From contig NZ_QUNO01000032.1 in assembly GCF_003387475.1 (NCBI RefSeq), positions 16,303 through 80,302 of the forward strand: a DNA stretch of 64,000 bases, written 5' to 3'. The stretch is from Kutzneria buriramensis. GTDB taxonomy: Bacteria > Actinomycetota > Actinomycetes > Mycobacteriales > Pseudonocardiaceae. The notes beneath the pieces are model-generated. The model saw nothing but the letters and a program-made list of their open reading frames with translations, was not told where the DNA came from and searched no databases. How positions within the stretch are numbered: position 1 is the stretch's first letter; each line of letters starts with the position of its first letter. Below are positions 1 to 12,481 of this stretch, piece by piece. Both the position numbers and the translations under genes were made by a program.

Positions 1-828
1 CCGCAACGGTTTCGCCCGCTCGGCGAAGTCCGCCTGCTGCCGCGCGTACTCGGCACGACCGGCCGGCGTCTCGATCCGCACCGGCTCGTAGCCCAGCGCC
101 GACAGGTCGTACGGGCTGGCCCGCATGTCCAGCTCGCGGATCCGGGACGCCAGCTCGAAGCAGTCGGCGACGAGCTCCGACGGCACGTACGGCTCCAGCT
201 TGTACGCCACCTTGTACAGGTCCATGTTGCCGTGCAGGCAGCCCGGCTGCTCCAGCTCGACCTGCGATTCCCGGGTGGGCTGCAAGGCGTTGCGCGGGCG
301 GGCCGGCGGCGTGAAGAACCGGAACGCGTCGAAGTGTCCACATCGGACCTGCGACGACTCCACCAGCGCGTCGGTTCCGTTGTGCCCCAACCGGAGCGGC
401 CAACCGAAGTGCCGGACCTGCTCCGGCGTCTGCCGGTACACCATGGCCCACTCGTGCAGGCCGAAGCAGTTCAGCCGCGGCGGCCGGGACACGGTGGCGG
501 CCAGCAGCCCCAGGTAGAACTCGGCCGTGCGCACGCGGGGTTCGGTGCAGGCGGCCGGATCGAGCGTCACACCGTCATCCGTACGGTGATAACCCCGGTA
601 GTCGAGGAACTCGTCGGCGCCTTCCAGCACCACGCCGAGCCCCGGGTGCCACCGCTCCAACCGGCCCGGCCGGTGCGAGTAGTACGTGAACAGGAAGTCG
701 TGCACCGGGTGCTTTTCCTTGGCCAGCGACCGTTCCTTGTGCGGCAGCGTCCAGCGCCGGACCCGGTCGACGTGCGCGCGCTGCCGGGCCCGCCACTCGG
801 GTTCGGTCAGCACCGTCGTCGCGTCCAC
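1..828 (-). CDS. Conserved actinobacterial protein usually annotated as 3-methyladenine DNA glycosylase (C-terminus cut by window edge)
   Basis: 276 codons are visible from a GTG at 828 to the left edge with no stop. The translation begins VDATTVLTEPEWRARQ and contains FLFTYYSHRP, GLHEWAMVYRQTPEQVRHFG and QPGCLHGNMDLYKVAYKLEP, which I recognise from a conserved actinobacterial family often labelled 3-methyladenine DNA glycosylase. I see no helix-hairpin-helix or catalytic motif that proves glycosylase activity, so the label is family-based only. It is the last visible gene of a minus-strand trio, 20 bp after the permease stop. No strong ribosome binding site precedes the GTG, so the start is moderately certain. 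Confidence 0.6.
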   Translation of the reverse strand, partial: MDATTVLTEPEWRARQRAHVDRVRRWTLPHKERSLAKEKHPVHDFLFTYYSHRPGRLERWHPGLGVVLEGADEFLDYRGYHRTDDGVTLDPAACTEPRVRTAEFYLGLLAATVSRPPRLNCFGLHEWAMVYRQTPEQVRHFGWPLRLGHNGTDALVESSQVRCGHFDAFRFFTPPARPRNALQPTRESQVELEQPGCLHGNMDLYKVAYKLEPYVPSELVADCFELASRIRELDMRASPYDLSALGYEPVRIETPAGRAEYARQQADFAERAKPLR

Positions 829-848
829 CCGACAACGGTAACCGGAGC

Positions 849-2288
849 TCAGCTCGCGACGACCTCCTGGGCCACCGACCTGGTCCGAAGCGTCAGCGCG
901 GCGTACAACAGGCCCGAGAGCAGGAAGCCGAAGACGATGCCGAGGTTGGTCATGGCCAGCGGGCTGTTCAGCATGCTCGACGGCATCAGGAACGCCGTCA
1001 CCACGGCCAGGTGCGGGTCGGCGGAGGTGACGAACCCGAGGCCGACCACCGTGCCGACGACCATGGAGCCGATGCCGGCCCAGTTGAAGCGCCCGTACCG
1101 TCCGTTCGCGTCGTCGAGGGCCTCGGTGTCGTAGCCGTCACGACGGTGCAGCCACAGGTCGACCAGGAACACCGCCGCCCAGGCCGCCGCGGCGGTGCCC
1201 GTGATCAGCAGGAACGCCACGAAGACGCTGGCGAAGGTGGGCGCGACGAACACCATGTAGACACCGCCGATGATCATCAGCACGCCGTCGATGCCGGCCA
1301 GCACCGGCCGCGGCAGCCGCACGCCGATCGCCTGGAGCACCAGGCCCGAGGAGTACAGGTCGACCGCGCCGGCGGCGGTGACGCTGATGATCACGCTGAT
1401 CAGGTACGGCACCAGGAACCAGGTCGGGGCCTGCGCGGCCAGCGCGCCGATCGGGTCCTTGGCGACCGCGCCGGCCAGCACCGGGTCGCTGGTCGACAGC
1501 AGCACGCCGACCAGCACCAGCAGGCCCTGGGTGACGCCGCCGCCGGCGGCCGTCCAGCCGAGGACGGCGCGCGAAGGCGTGTTTCGTGGCAGATAGCGCG
1601 AGTAATCGGCGCCTGCCGCCAGCCAGCCCAGGCCGGTGCCGGCCATGGTCAGCACGACGCCGCCGAGGAAGATCACGCCCGTGCCGGCCTTGCCGCCGCT
1701 CAGGTCGAAGTGCAGCCGGGGCAGGACCACGATCAGGTACACCACCGTGACCACGGCGGTGATCAGCGTGAGCCAGCGCTGCACCCGCTGGATCACGTGG
1801 AAGCCGTAGACGCCGAGCACGATGGTGCCCAGGGCGATCACGGCGAACGCCACCGCCACCGCCGCGGTGCTCCCCAGACCGGGTGACAGCCGTTCGAGCA
1901 CGGTGCGGGTGGCCAGCGCGCCGAGCGCGACGCTGACCGTCTCCCAGCCGACGACCGTGACGTAGGTGATCAGGGTCGGCAGCCGGCTGCCGAGCACGCC
2001 GAATGCCGCCCGGCTCAGCATCATCGCCGGCGCGCCGCCCCGCGTGCCGGCGATCGCGACCGCGCCGACCAGCGGATACGACAGCGCGATGCCGATGACC
2101 ACGGCGAGCATCGCCTGCCACCAGTTCAACCCGACGGCCACCACGAACAGGCCGTAGCCGACCGGCAGCATGCTCAGGTTGGCCGCCGACCACACCCAGA
2201 ACTGGCGCCGGGGCGTGCCGTAGCGCTCCTCGTCGGGCACGTGCTCGATGCCCCGCTGCTCGACTGCACCGCGGTCGACGGTCACCAT
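849..2288 (-). CDS. NCS1-family purine/cytosine permease
   Basis: 479 aa integral membrane transporter that should take up a nucleobase or related heterocycle (cytosine, purine, allantoin, hydantoin type). After an N-terminal MVTVDRGAVEQRGIEHVPDE segment come about 12 hydrophobic helices, with NLSMLPVGYG and GLGWLAAGADYSRYLPR typical of the NCS1/CodB family. ATG at 2288 is chosen because GAGGAG lies 7 nt upstream; the frame stays open much further upstream but without family similarity. It follows the FAD monooxygenase with a 59-bp gap on the same strand, suggesting uptake and oxidation of one substrate. The exact substrate cannot be read from the sequence. Confidence 0.88.
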   Translation of the reverse strand: MVTVDRGAVEQRGIEHVPDEERYGTPRRQFWVWSAANLSMLPVGYGLFVVAVGLNWWQAMLAVVIGIALSYPLVGAVAIAGTRGGAPAMMLSRAAFGVLGSRLPTLITYVTVVGWETVSVALGALATRTVLERLSPGLGSTAAVAVAFAVIALGTIVLGVYGFHVIQRVQRWLTLITAVVTVVYLIVVLPRLHFDLSGGKAGTGVIFLGGVVLTMAGTGLGWLAAGADYSRYLPRNTPSRAVLGWTAAGGGVTQGLLVLVGVLLSTSDPVLAGAVAKDPIGALAAQAPTWFLVPYLISVIISVTAAGAVDLYSSGLVLQAIGVRLPRPVLAGIDGVLMIIGGVYMVFVAPTFASVFVAFLLITGTAAAAWAAVFLVDLWLHRRDGYDTEALDDANGRYGRFNWAGIGSMVVGTVVGLGFVTSADPHLAVVTAFLMPSSMLNSPLAMTNLGIVFGFLLSGLLYAALTLRTRSVAQEVVAS

Positions 2289-2347
2289 GCGTGTCTCCTC
2301 GTTCACTCGCCCGGGATCACCGTAGCGGGGGGACGGGTCGGGAAGGA

Positions 2348-3499
2348 TCACGCCACCGGTTCGGCCCAGTCGATATGGTGCCCGTACAGCCACGCCCGCG
2401 ACTGCTGCCGGTCGTTGAGCTGCTCCGACAGCACCTCGCTCTGCTGCGTGGCCCCGTCGTTGGCGCTGGTCGCCACCAGCCGCTCCACCCGCTCCCGCCG
2501 GATCCGCACGTACGCCTCGAAGGCCTCGTCCCGCGGCAGGTCGCGCAGGCACTGGGCCAGCACCACCGCGTCCTCCAACGCCATCGACGCGCCCTGGCCG
2601 GCGGCCGGGGACGCGGCGTGCGCGGCGTCGCCGACCAGCACCATCGGCCCGCGGTGCCAGGACGGAGTGGACGGCACGTCGTAGGCGTTGCCGCCGATGA
2701 TCTCTTCCCAGGTGGCCTCGATGATCCGCTTCGACGGCGTGTTGTCGGCGGTGAAGAACTCGGCGGCTCGCCGCCGCCAGCCGTCCACGGTGGTGCCGTT
2801 GATCTGGTCTCGGGTCAGCTCCGGGCCCGGCAGCCGGGCGAACCAGAACGTCTCGCCGCGCGGGGAAGTCGTGTAGCCGAAGAAGGCCCGCTTGCCCTGG
2901 ATCATCCGGTACGAGTCGGTGGACACCGGCAGCGCCGGGTCGTCGGTGTAGCCGTACAGGACGTTCAGTCCGGTGTAGCGGGGCGTGGGCGCGGCCGGGT
3001 CGATCAGCGACCGCACCCGGGATCCGATGCCGTCCGCGCCGATCAGCACGTCGCCGACCGCCTCCGAGCCGTCCTCGAACACGGCCACCACCCGGTCGCC
3101 GTCCACGACCGCGTCGACGAGCCGTTTCCCGTGGCTGACCGGAATGCCGCGGCGCTCTGCCTCTTCGGTCAGCGCCCGGTAGAGCGCCGACCGGCGCAGG
3201 GTGCGGGGGTCGTGGCTGGTGGAGATCTGGCCGGCGATGTGCTGTTTGGCCAGCAGCCGGCCGGCGCCGTCGAGGAACTCCACCGTGGTCGCCGGGAAGG
3301 AGACGGCCTCGACCGCCTCGGCGGCGTCGATCGCGGCCAGCGCGTCCATGCCGTTGTTCATGATCGTGAGGAACGCGCCGACGTCCTCGCCGCCGACCGG
3401 ATAGGCCTCGTAGACCGCCGGTTCCAGGCCGGCCTTGCGCAGCGCCAGCGCCGCCGCCGGCCCGGCGACGCCGCCCCCGATGATCAGTACCCGCCCCAT
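2348..3499 (-). CDS. FAD-dependent monooxygenase (PHBH fold, urate hydroxylase-like)
   Basis: 383 aa class A flavin monooxygenase. The N-terminus MGRVLIIGGGVAGPAAALAL is the dinucleotide-binding Rossmann motif, VLIGADGIGSRVR is the DG motif, and LVGDAAHAASPAAGQGASMA is the second FAD-ribityl motif. ATG 3499 has a good GGGAGGT 4 nt upstream. The family hydroxylates aromatic or purine-like substrates using NAD(P)H and O2. Being first in a probable operon with a nucleobase permease makes a heterocycle such as urate or another oxopurine a reasonable substrate (inference); no ring-opening or allantoin genes are nearby to confirm this. Confidence 0.82.
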   Translation of the reverse strand: MGRVLIIGGGVAGPAAALALRKAGLEPAVYEAYPVGGEDVGAFLTIMNNGMDALAAIDAAEAVEAVSFPATTVEFLDGAGRLLAKQHIAGQISTSHDPRTLRRSALYRALTEEAERRGIPVSHGKRLVDAVVDGDRVVAVFEDGSEAVGDVLIGADGIGSRVRSLIDPAAPTPRYTGLNVLYGYTDDPALPVSTDSYRMIQGKRAFFGYTTSPRGETFWFARLPGPELTRDQINGTTVDGWRRRAAEFFTADNTPSKRIIEATWEEIIGGNAYDVPSTPSWHRGPMVLVGDAAHAASPAAGQGASMALEDAVVLAQCLRDLPRDEAFEAYVRIRRERVERLVATSANDGATQQSEVLSEQLNDRQQSRAWLYGHHIDWAEPVA

Positions 3500-3556
3500 G
3501 GCACCTCCCGGGCGTGAGCGTACCGGCACCGTTCGTGCTGGTCCGATCGCCAAATC

Positions 3557-3573
3557 TATGATTGTGTGAACAA
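3557..3573 (+). promoter_or_regulatory. -10 box and overlapping operator-like dyad of the sugar importer operon
   Basis: TATGAT (3557-3562) is a good -10 candidate 48 bp before the GTG start of the binding protein. Overlapping it is the dyad TTGT-GTGA-ACAA (3562-3573), which is well placed to let a repressor block transcription. No regulator gene is adjacent. The -35 is weak (TTCGTG, 3532-3537, spacer 19). Confidence 0.4.
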
Positions 3574-3609
3574 ACTCGCCGCCGCTGCGTGATCGAAAGG
3601 GGGCTCCGA

Positions 3610-4946
3610 GTGACCATCGGTCGCCGCCGCCTGCTGGGACTCGGACTCGGCGCGCTGGGCGCCGCGGCACTCGCCGGTTGCGCGCCGCCGGGCGCGAACC
3701 AGGTCAACACGGCGCCGGTGATCCCGGCCGCCGCGCCCGGCGAGAAGATCACCCTCACCTACTGGGCGTGGCTCAAGGACCTCCAGAAGGTCTGCGACAT
3801 CTGGAACGCCAGGAACCCGAACGTGCAGGTCGAGGCGGTGTTCAGCCTCGGCGGCGCGAACGGCGGCTACCAGAAGATGTACTCCGCGCTGGCCGCCGGC
3901 GGCGGGCCCGACCTGGCCCAGGTGGAGCTGCGGACAGTGCCGGAGTTCATGCTCGTCGACGGCCTGGTCGACCTGAGTCGCTACGGCGCCAAGCAGTACG
4001 CCTCGCGCTACGACGAAGCCGCGTGGGGGCAGGTGAGCTTCAACGGCGGTGTGTTCGCGATCCCCCAGGACACCGGGCCGATGGGCTGGTACTACCAGCC
4101 GGCCGTGCTGGAGAAGGTCGGCGGCAAGCCGCCGACCACCTGGGACGAATGGGCGCAGCTGGCCCAGGAGCTGCACGCCAAGGATCCCGACGTGTACCTG
4201 GAATCCTTCTCCGTGGCCGATTCCTCGCCGTTCATCTCGTACGCGGCCCAGGCCGGCGCGAAGTGGTTCACCCCCACCGACAACGGCTGGCTGGTCAACC
4301 TCACCGACGACGCTTCCCTGATGGTGGCGCGGTTCTTCGACAAGGCCGTGGACAACAAGTGGGTGCAGACGGCATACGACGCCTACAGTCCTGGTTGGAC
4401 GGCCGCGGCCGGCAACGGCCAGATCGCCGCGCTGACCGGCGCCTCCTGGGGCGACGCGCTGGTGGAGACGATCGGCACCGGCAGCGGCAAGTGGAAGGTC
4501 GCGCCGATGCCCAAGTGGTCCAGCGGTTTCGGGTCGACGGCGCTGGGCGGGTCGAGCGCGGCGGTGCTGGCCAACAGCAAGCACCCCAAGGAGGCCATGG
4601 ACTTCGCGGTGTGGATGACCACCAGCCGGGAGGGCGTCGACGCGATGATCAAGTACTGCGGCATCGGCTGGTCCCCGGCCCGCGACTACATCGGCGCGCA
4701 GCGCCAGCAGCCCAGCGACTTCTTCAGCGGCCAGAACTACAACACCGAGGTGTTCGTGCCGGCCGCGAAGCAGCAGCCCACCGACTGGAAGTGGTGGCCG
4801 ATCACCCAGCGCACGATCAACGCGCTGTCCGACCAGTTCCGCCGCAAGCTGACCGCCGGCCAGTCCTTCGTGGACAGTCTGCACATCACCCAGAAGACCA
4901 CCGTGGACACGCTCCGCCAGATCGGCCTGACCGTGCAGGAGGCGAA

Positions 4947-4950
<4 letters not shown>
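3610..4950 (+). CDS. Extracellular sugar-binding lipoprotein of ABC importer (family 1)
   Basis: 446 aa. The N-terminus has a Tat-like RRRLLG, a hydrophobic stretch and lipobox LAGC with Cys24 as the predicted lipidation site. The mature part has the solute-binding family 1 pattern (ITLTYWAW, WNARNPNVQVE, GGGPDLAQVE, GVFAIPQDTGPMGWYYQ, TTWDEWAQLA). It should capture an oligosaccharide outside the membrane and deliver it to the two permeases encoded next. GTG 3610 is preferred because AAAGGGGG lies about 6 nt upstream; the frame is open further upstream but without a signal peptide. Its stop overlaps the next GTG by 4 nt (GTGA). Confidence 0.92.
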
Positions 4951-9546
<4,596 letters not shown>

Positions 9547-9551
9547 CGTGG

Positions 9552-9585
9552 TGACGGGGCTTTCCTCCCGAGGAAAGCCCCGTCA
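9552..9585. terminator. Bidirectional hairpin terminator between convergent genes
   Basis: Perfect 15-bp stem (TGACGGGGCTTTCCT, 9552-9566, with its complement at 9571-9585) and a 4-nt loop CCCG. It lies between the beta-galactosidase stop and the convergent E1/YcaO-like gene. There is no U tract, as is usual in actinomycetes. Confidence 0.8.
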
Positions 9586-9590
9586 TCGCC

Positions 9591-10820
9591 TCACGGCACC
9601 AGCAGGACCTGCGTCACGAACGGCAGCAGCCGGCGCGCGGCGGGGTCGGCGTCCAGCGGCACGGCGACCGGCGTCCGCCCGGTCGTCACCGCCAGCGACT
9701 TCGCCAAAGCGTCCACATCGGACGGTGTGGAGCCGTCGGCCCAGCGCCGGATCGGCCCCACCGGGTCCCACTGCGCCTCGCTGTGCGCCTGCAACCCGGC
9801 GGCCACCGCGTCGTGCCAGCACAATCCGGCGGCCACGCCGACCGCGGCGTGCGGGCCGTCCTGCTCCAGCCACACCCGTCGGCGCGCGCCGGTGATCAGG
9901 TCGGTGCCCCAGACCCAGCCGCGCCCGGCGGCCAGCGCCCCATAGGTCGCCATCGCGGCGAGCACGCCGCGCACCTTGGCGGTCTCGGGATCGTCGGCCC
10001 AGCCGAGCACCCGGTGCGCCGGCCAGCGCCGATGCGGATCGGCGACGGTAATCCAGCTGACGACGCCGGCCTGCTCGACGGCGGTGAACACGCCGACGTG
10101 CGGGTCCACGAAAGGCGGCAGCCGGTCGAGCAGCTCGTCCGGGGCCACCGGATCGGCCGGCGGAGCCTCGGCGATCGGCCCGCCCCACTGGTAGCGGTGC
10201 TCGGTGATCGCCAGGGTGTCGCCGTCCAACCGCAGCAGCACCGGGTCGGCGGCGACGGAAGCGCCGGTCAGGTAACCGAAGCAGGTCAACGCGACCTGGG
10301 CGCCGATCAGCGCGACGGCGGCGAGCCCGATCTCGCCGCCGCCCGCCGACGGCGCGAGGCGACGCCAGGCGGCCTCGACCGGCAGTCCGCCGGCCGGATG
10401 CACCGGCGTCAGCCACGCGTCCGGGCCGCGCAGGTAAACCTGCGCCAAGGACACATTCGCGGCGCGACAGCGCCGGCACATCTCTATCAGCTCGCCGAAA
10501 TCGGCGGTCACGTGCACGACCAGATCGGTGTCGTGCAGATGCACGTTCATCCGCTCCGGCGAATCGGACAACACGTGCTGGAATTCGTCACGCAATGCGT
10601 ATTCGGGCACGTCGTCGGCGAGCACGGTGATGCGCCGCCACCCGGCACCGATGCCGGCGCGCAGCACCGCGCCGAGCGCCGGACCGTCGCCGACGACCAG
10701 CACGTGAGCCTGGCGCAGTCGGTAAAACCCCTGCTCAGCGGGGGCGTTCTCGATCTCGGAGCGATATTCGACGGCCTCCGCGGCGCTGAGACCGGTGGTT
10801 GTTCCGGAACACTGGCTCAT
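9591..10820 (-). CDS. Orphan E1-like (ThiF fold) / YcaO-like fusion, probably degenerate TOMM-type protein
   Basis: 409 aa. Residues about 30-200 resemble the E1-like partner of azoline cyclodehydratases: Rossmann strand AHVLVVGDGPALG, LVVHVTADFGELIEMCRRC, then WLTPVHPAGGLPVEAAWRRL where relatives have a zinc-cysteine motif that is absent here. The second half resembles YcaO: PPFVDPHVGVFTAV, AKVRGVLAAMATYGAL and GVAAGLCWHDAVAAGLQAHSE match the two YcaO helices, but the conserved glutamates that bind Mg-ATP are not seen. The end (LLPFVTQVLLVP) is also reminiscent of that family. I infer an inactive or diverged RiPP-type scaffold. No precursor peptide or dehydrogenase gene lies beside it. The start ATG 10820 has only a weak ribosome binding site. 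Confidence 0.5.
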   Translation of the reverse strand: MSQCSGTTTGLSAAEAVEYRSEIENAPAEQGFYRLRQAHVLVVGDGPALGAVLRAGIGAGWRRITVLADDVPEYALRDEFQHVLSDSPERMNVHLHDTDLVVHVTADFGELIEMCRRCRAANVSLAQVYLRGPDAWLTPVHPAGGLPVEAAWRRLAPSAGGGEIGLAAVALIGAQVALTCFGYLTGASVAADPVLLRLDGDTLAITEHRYQWGGPIAEAPPADPVAPDELLDRLPPFVDPHVGVFTAVEQAGVVSWITVADPHRRWPAHRVLGWADDPETAKVRGVLAAMATYGALAAGRGWVWGTDLITGARRRVWLEQDGPHAAVGVAAGLCWHDAVAAGLQAHSEAQWDPVGPIRRWADGSTPSDVDALAKSLAVTTGRTPVAVPLDADPAARRLLPFVTQVLLVP

Positions 10821-11073
10821 GACGGCTCACCGAGCCGCGCCCGGGGCAGCGCACTGCACCGTAGGTGAACAACGAATGAACAATGTGCCATGAGCACTTA
10901 TTTCCGGGTGGCCGCGGAATTGGCCGGCCGCCATCGCTGCACGCGACATGAATGCCTCGTTTCGGTGTGGTCCTACGTTAACACCGACTGTAGACATTCT
11001 GTTCCGACAATGATCGCGCCGCCGACCGGTCGGCCATCGAAGGCGACCCGAACTCACCGCCTCATGGTCTGGA

Positions 11074-11340
11074 TCACAGGGTCTGAACCAGTACGCGCAC
11101 CTCAGGGTCGCGCAGTTCGAACACCTCCAGCACGCCGATGCGCTCCAGCGCCGGCTTCAGCTCCCGCAGCTGCGCCACGATCGCCTCCCACTGAGGGGTG
11201 CTCGGCTCCGTCGCGGCGAGCGCGCGCACATTGCCGACGAACGCGGCAACCGAGCCCTTGCGCACGTATTCGCCGTACATCTCGGTGCCGTCCTGGCCGT
11301 CGGGCAGCACATCCTCCGGCTTCACGGGCTTGACGTCCAC
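11074..11340 (-). CDS. Small acidic protein of unknown function
   Basis: 88 aa, not recognised. It starts at GTG 11340 behind a near-perfect AAGGAGGAAACC, so it is very likely translated. The sequence is soluble and rich in acidic and helical residues (GSVAAFVGNVRAL, WEAIVAQLRELKPALERIG), with no cysteine and no membrane segment. Its promoter region carries two identical-architecture operators (11358-11411), so expression should be regulated. It points away from the DUF4436 gene and toward the E1/YcaO-like gene, 253 bp off; that gap shows no recognisable gene. Confidence 0.7.
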   Translation of the reverse strand: MDVKPVKPEDVLPDGQDGTEMYGEYVRKGSVAAFVGNVRALAATEPSTPQWEAIVAQLRELKPALERIGVLEVFELRDPEVRVLVQTL

Positions 11341-11357
11341 GGTTTCCTCCTTCAGCT

Positions 11358-11411
11358 TTGCGTGTCAACTGCACGCAACGCTAGCCCGACTTGCGTGCCG
11401 GTTGCACGCAT
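11358..11411. promoter_or_regulatory. Two tandem operators TGCGTG-N7-CACGCA
   Basis: Site 1 is 11359-11377 and site 2 is 11392-11410. Both are TGCGTG, seven bases, CACGCA, and their centres are 33 bp apart (three helical turns), so two dimers would sit on the same face. On the minus strand a TAGCGT box lies between them, a candidate -10 for the 88-aa gene. The plus-strand DUF4436 gene begins about 190 bp away and could also respond. Confidence 0.65.
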
Positions 11412-11602
11412 ACGAGGGGTGATGCGCGTCACACATCTCGACCGTCCGGAATGGACGGGCAACGCGACCTGCCCGCAGAACCGGGCGTCCTTGACTTTCC
11501 GGACACGTCTGTCCACGATGCACACCGTCTTTCCCCTGTCTCCCTTGCCTTTTCCGGCCTCGGCCGAAGCACTGGAGCGCGTCCGTGGCACGAAAGGTGG
11601 AC

Positions 11603-12481
11603 ATGAGCGAGGAATCAACGGCCGGCCCGCGGCGGCGGCGCTGGCTGTGGGTGGCGGTGCCGGCGGTGCTGGCCCTGGGCATCACGGCGGCGAGCCTGAG
11701 CGTGTACTTCGCCGAACGCGCGCAGAGCCAGTCCCAGCAGGTGCTCGGCGACGCCGGCTCCGCCGACCGGGTCGATGTCCTGTTCTACGTGCAGAAGCTG
11801 GATCCGGTGAGCCAGACGCTGTCCGCACAGGTGTCCATCGATCCCAAGGGCCGCCTCGCCGACAGCGACGGCAATCCCGCCAAGGACATCACCGTGCACC
11901 TGGCCGCGTTCAAGGGCGACACGCTCACCTTCAAGGCCGCCAAGTTCCCGACCGTCAACGACGTGCAGGTGCCGCTGTCCGACGGCGTGATCACCGACTA
12001 CCCGTTCGACAGCTACAAGGTCGACTTCGCCTTCTACGCCGAGAGCGCCGGCGACACCGCGCCGGTCGCCGTGACCTTCGCCAGCGGCGACACGTTCTTC
12101 GCCCTGAACCCGCGCGATTCCAAGACCACCGACGGCGTGTTCACGTTCTCCGCCGACGCCGGCCGCACCGCCGGCATGTTCGCGTTCGCGGTGTTCATCA
12201 TGCTGTTCATGTGGTGCCTCAGCGTCGCCGCGGTGATCGCCGCGACCTTCGCCATCGCCGGCCGACACGGCCTGCTGTGGCCGTCCATGAGCTTCATGGG
12301 CGCGCTGCTGTTCGCCCTGGTCCCGCTGCGCAACGCCGTCCCCGGCGGCCCGCCGATCGGCTCCGTGATCGACTTCGCCGCGTTCTTCATCGCCGAGGCC
12401 CTGATCTCGCTGTCGCTGATCTGCACGGTGGTCATCGGCTACCGCGTCGAGCTGCGCAAACGGGCCGAGGCCGCCGCCTAG
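11603..12481 (+). CDS. DUF4436 membrane protein
   Basis: 292 aa. An N-terminal helix (WLWVAVPAVLALGITAASLS) is followed by an extracytoplasmic beta-rich domain of about 150 residues (VDVLFYVQKLDP, YPFDSYKVDFAFYAES), then three C-terminal helices with PLRNAVPGGPPIGSVIDF, the DUF4436 hallmark. The role of the family is unknown. ATG 11603 is preferred because AAGGTGG lies 2 nt upstream; an in-frame GTG at 11585 is the alternative. Its stop overlaps the convergent fadD6 stop by 4 bp, with no terminator between them. Confidence 0.8.
   Translation: MSEESTAGPRRRRWLWVAVPAVLALGITAASLSVYFAERAQSQSQQVLGDAGSADRVDVLFYVQKLDPVSQTLSAQVSIDPKGRLADSDGNPAKDITVHLAAFKGDTLTFKAAKFPTVNDVQVPLSDGVITDYPFDSYKVDFAFYAESAGDTAPVAVTFASGDTFFALNPRDSKTTDGVFTFSADAGRTAGMFAFAVFIMLFMWCLSVAAVIAATFAIAGRHGLLWPSMSFMGALLFALVPLRNAVPGGPPIGSVIDFAAFFIAEALISLSLICTVVIGYRVELRKRAEAAA

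Noticed and set aside
2289..3758. Upstream in-frame extension of the permease frame (about 490 codons)
   Set aside because: The extension is antisense-like low-complexity Arg/Gly sequence that overlaps the monooxygenase in another frame. The permease has a good ribosome binding site at 2288.
10890..11333. Possible cysteine-containing peptide (MSTYFRVAAELAGRHRCTRH...) as a RiPP precursor next to the E1/YcaO-like gene
   Set aside because: There is no ribosome binding site, and the frame runs on into the antisense of a well-supported gene. There is no leader/core layout.
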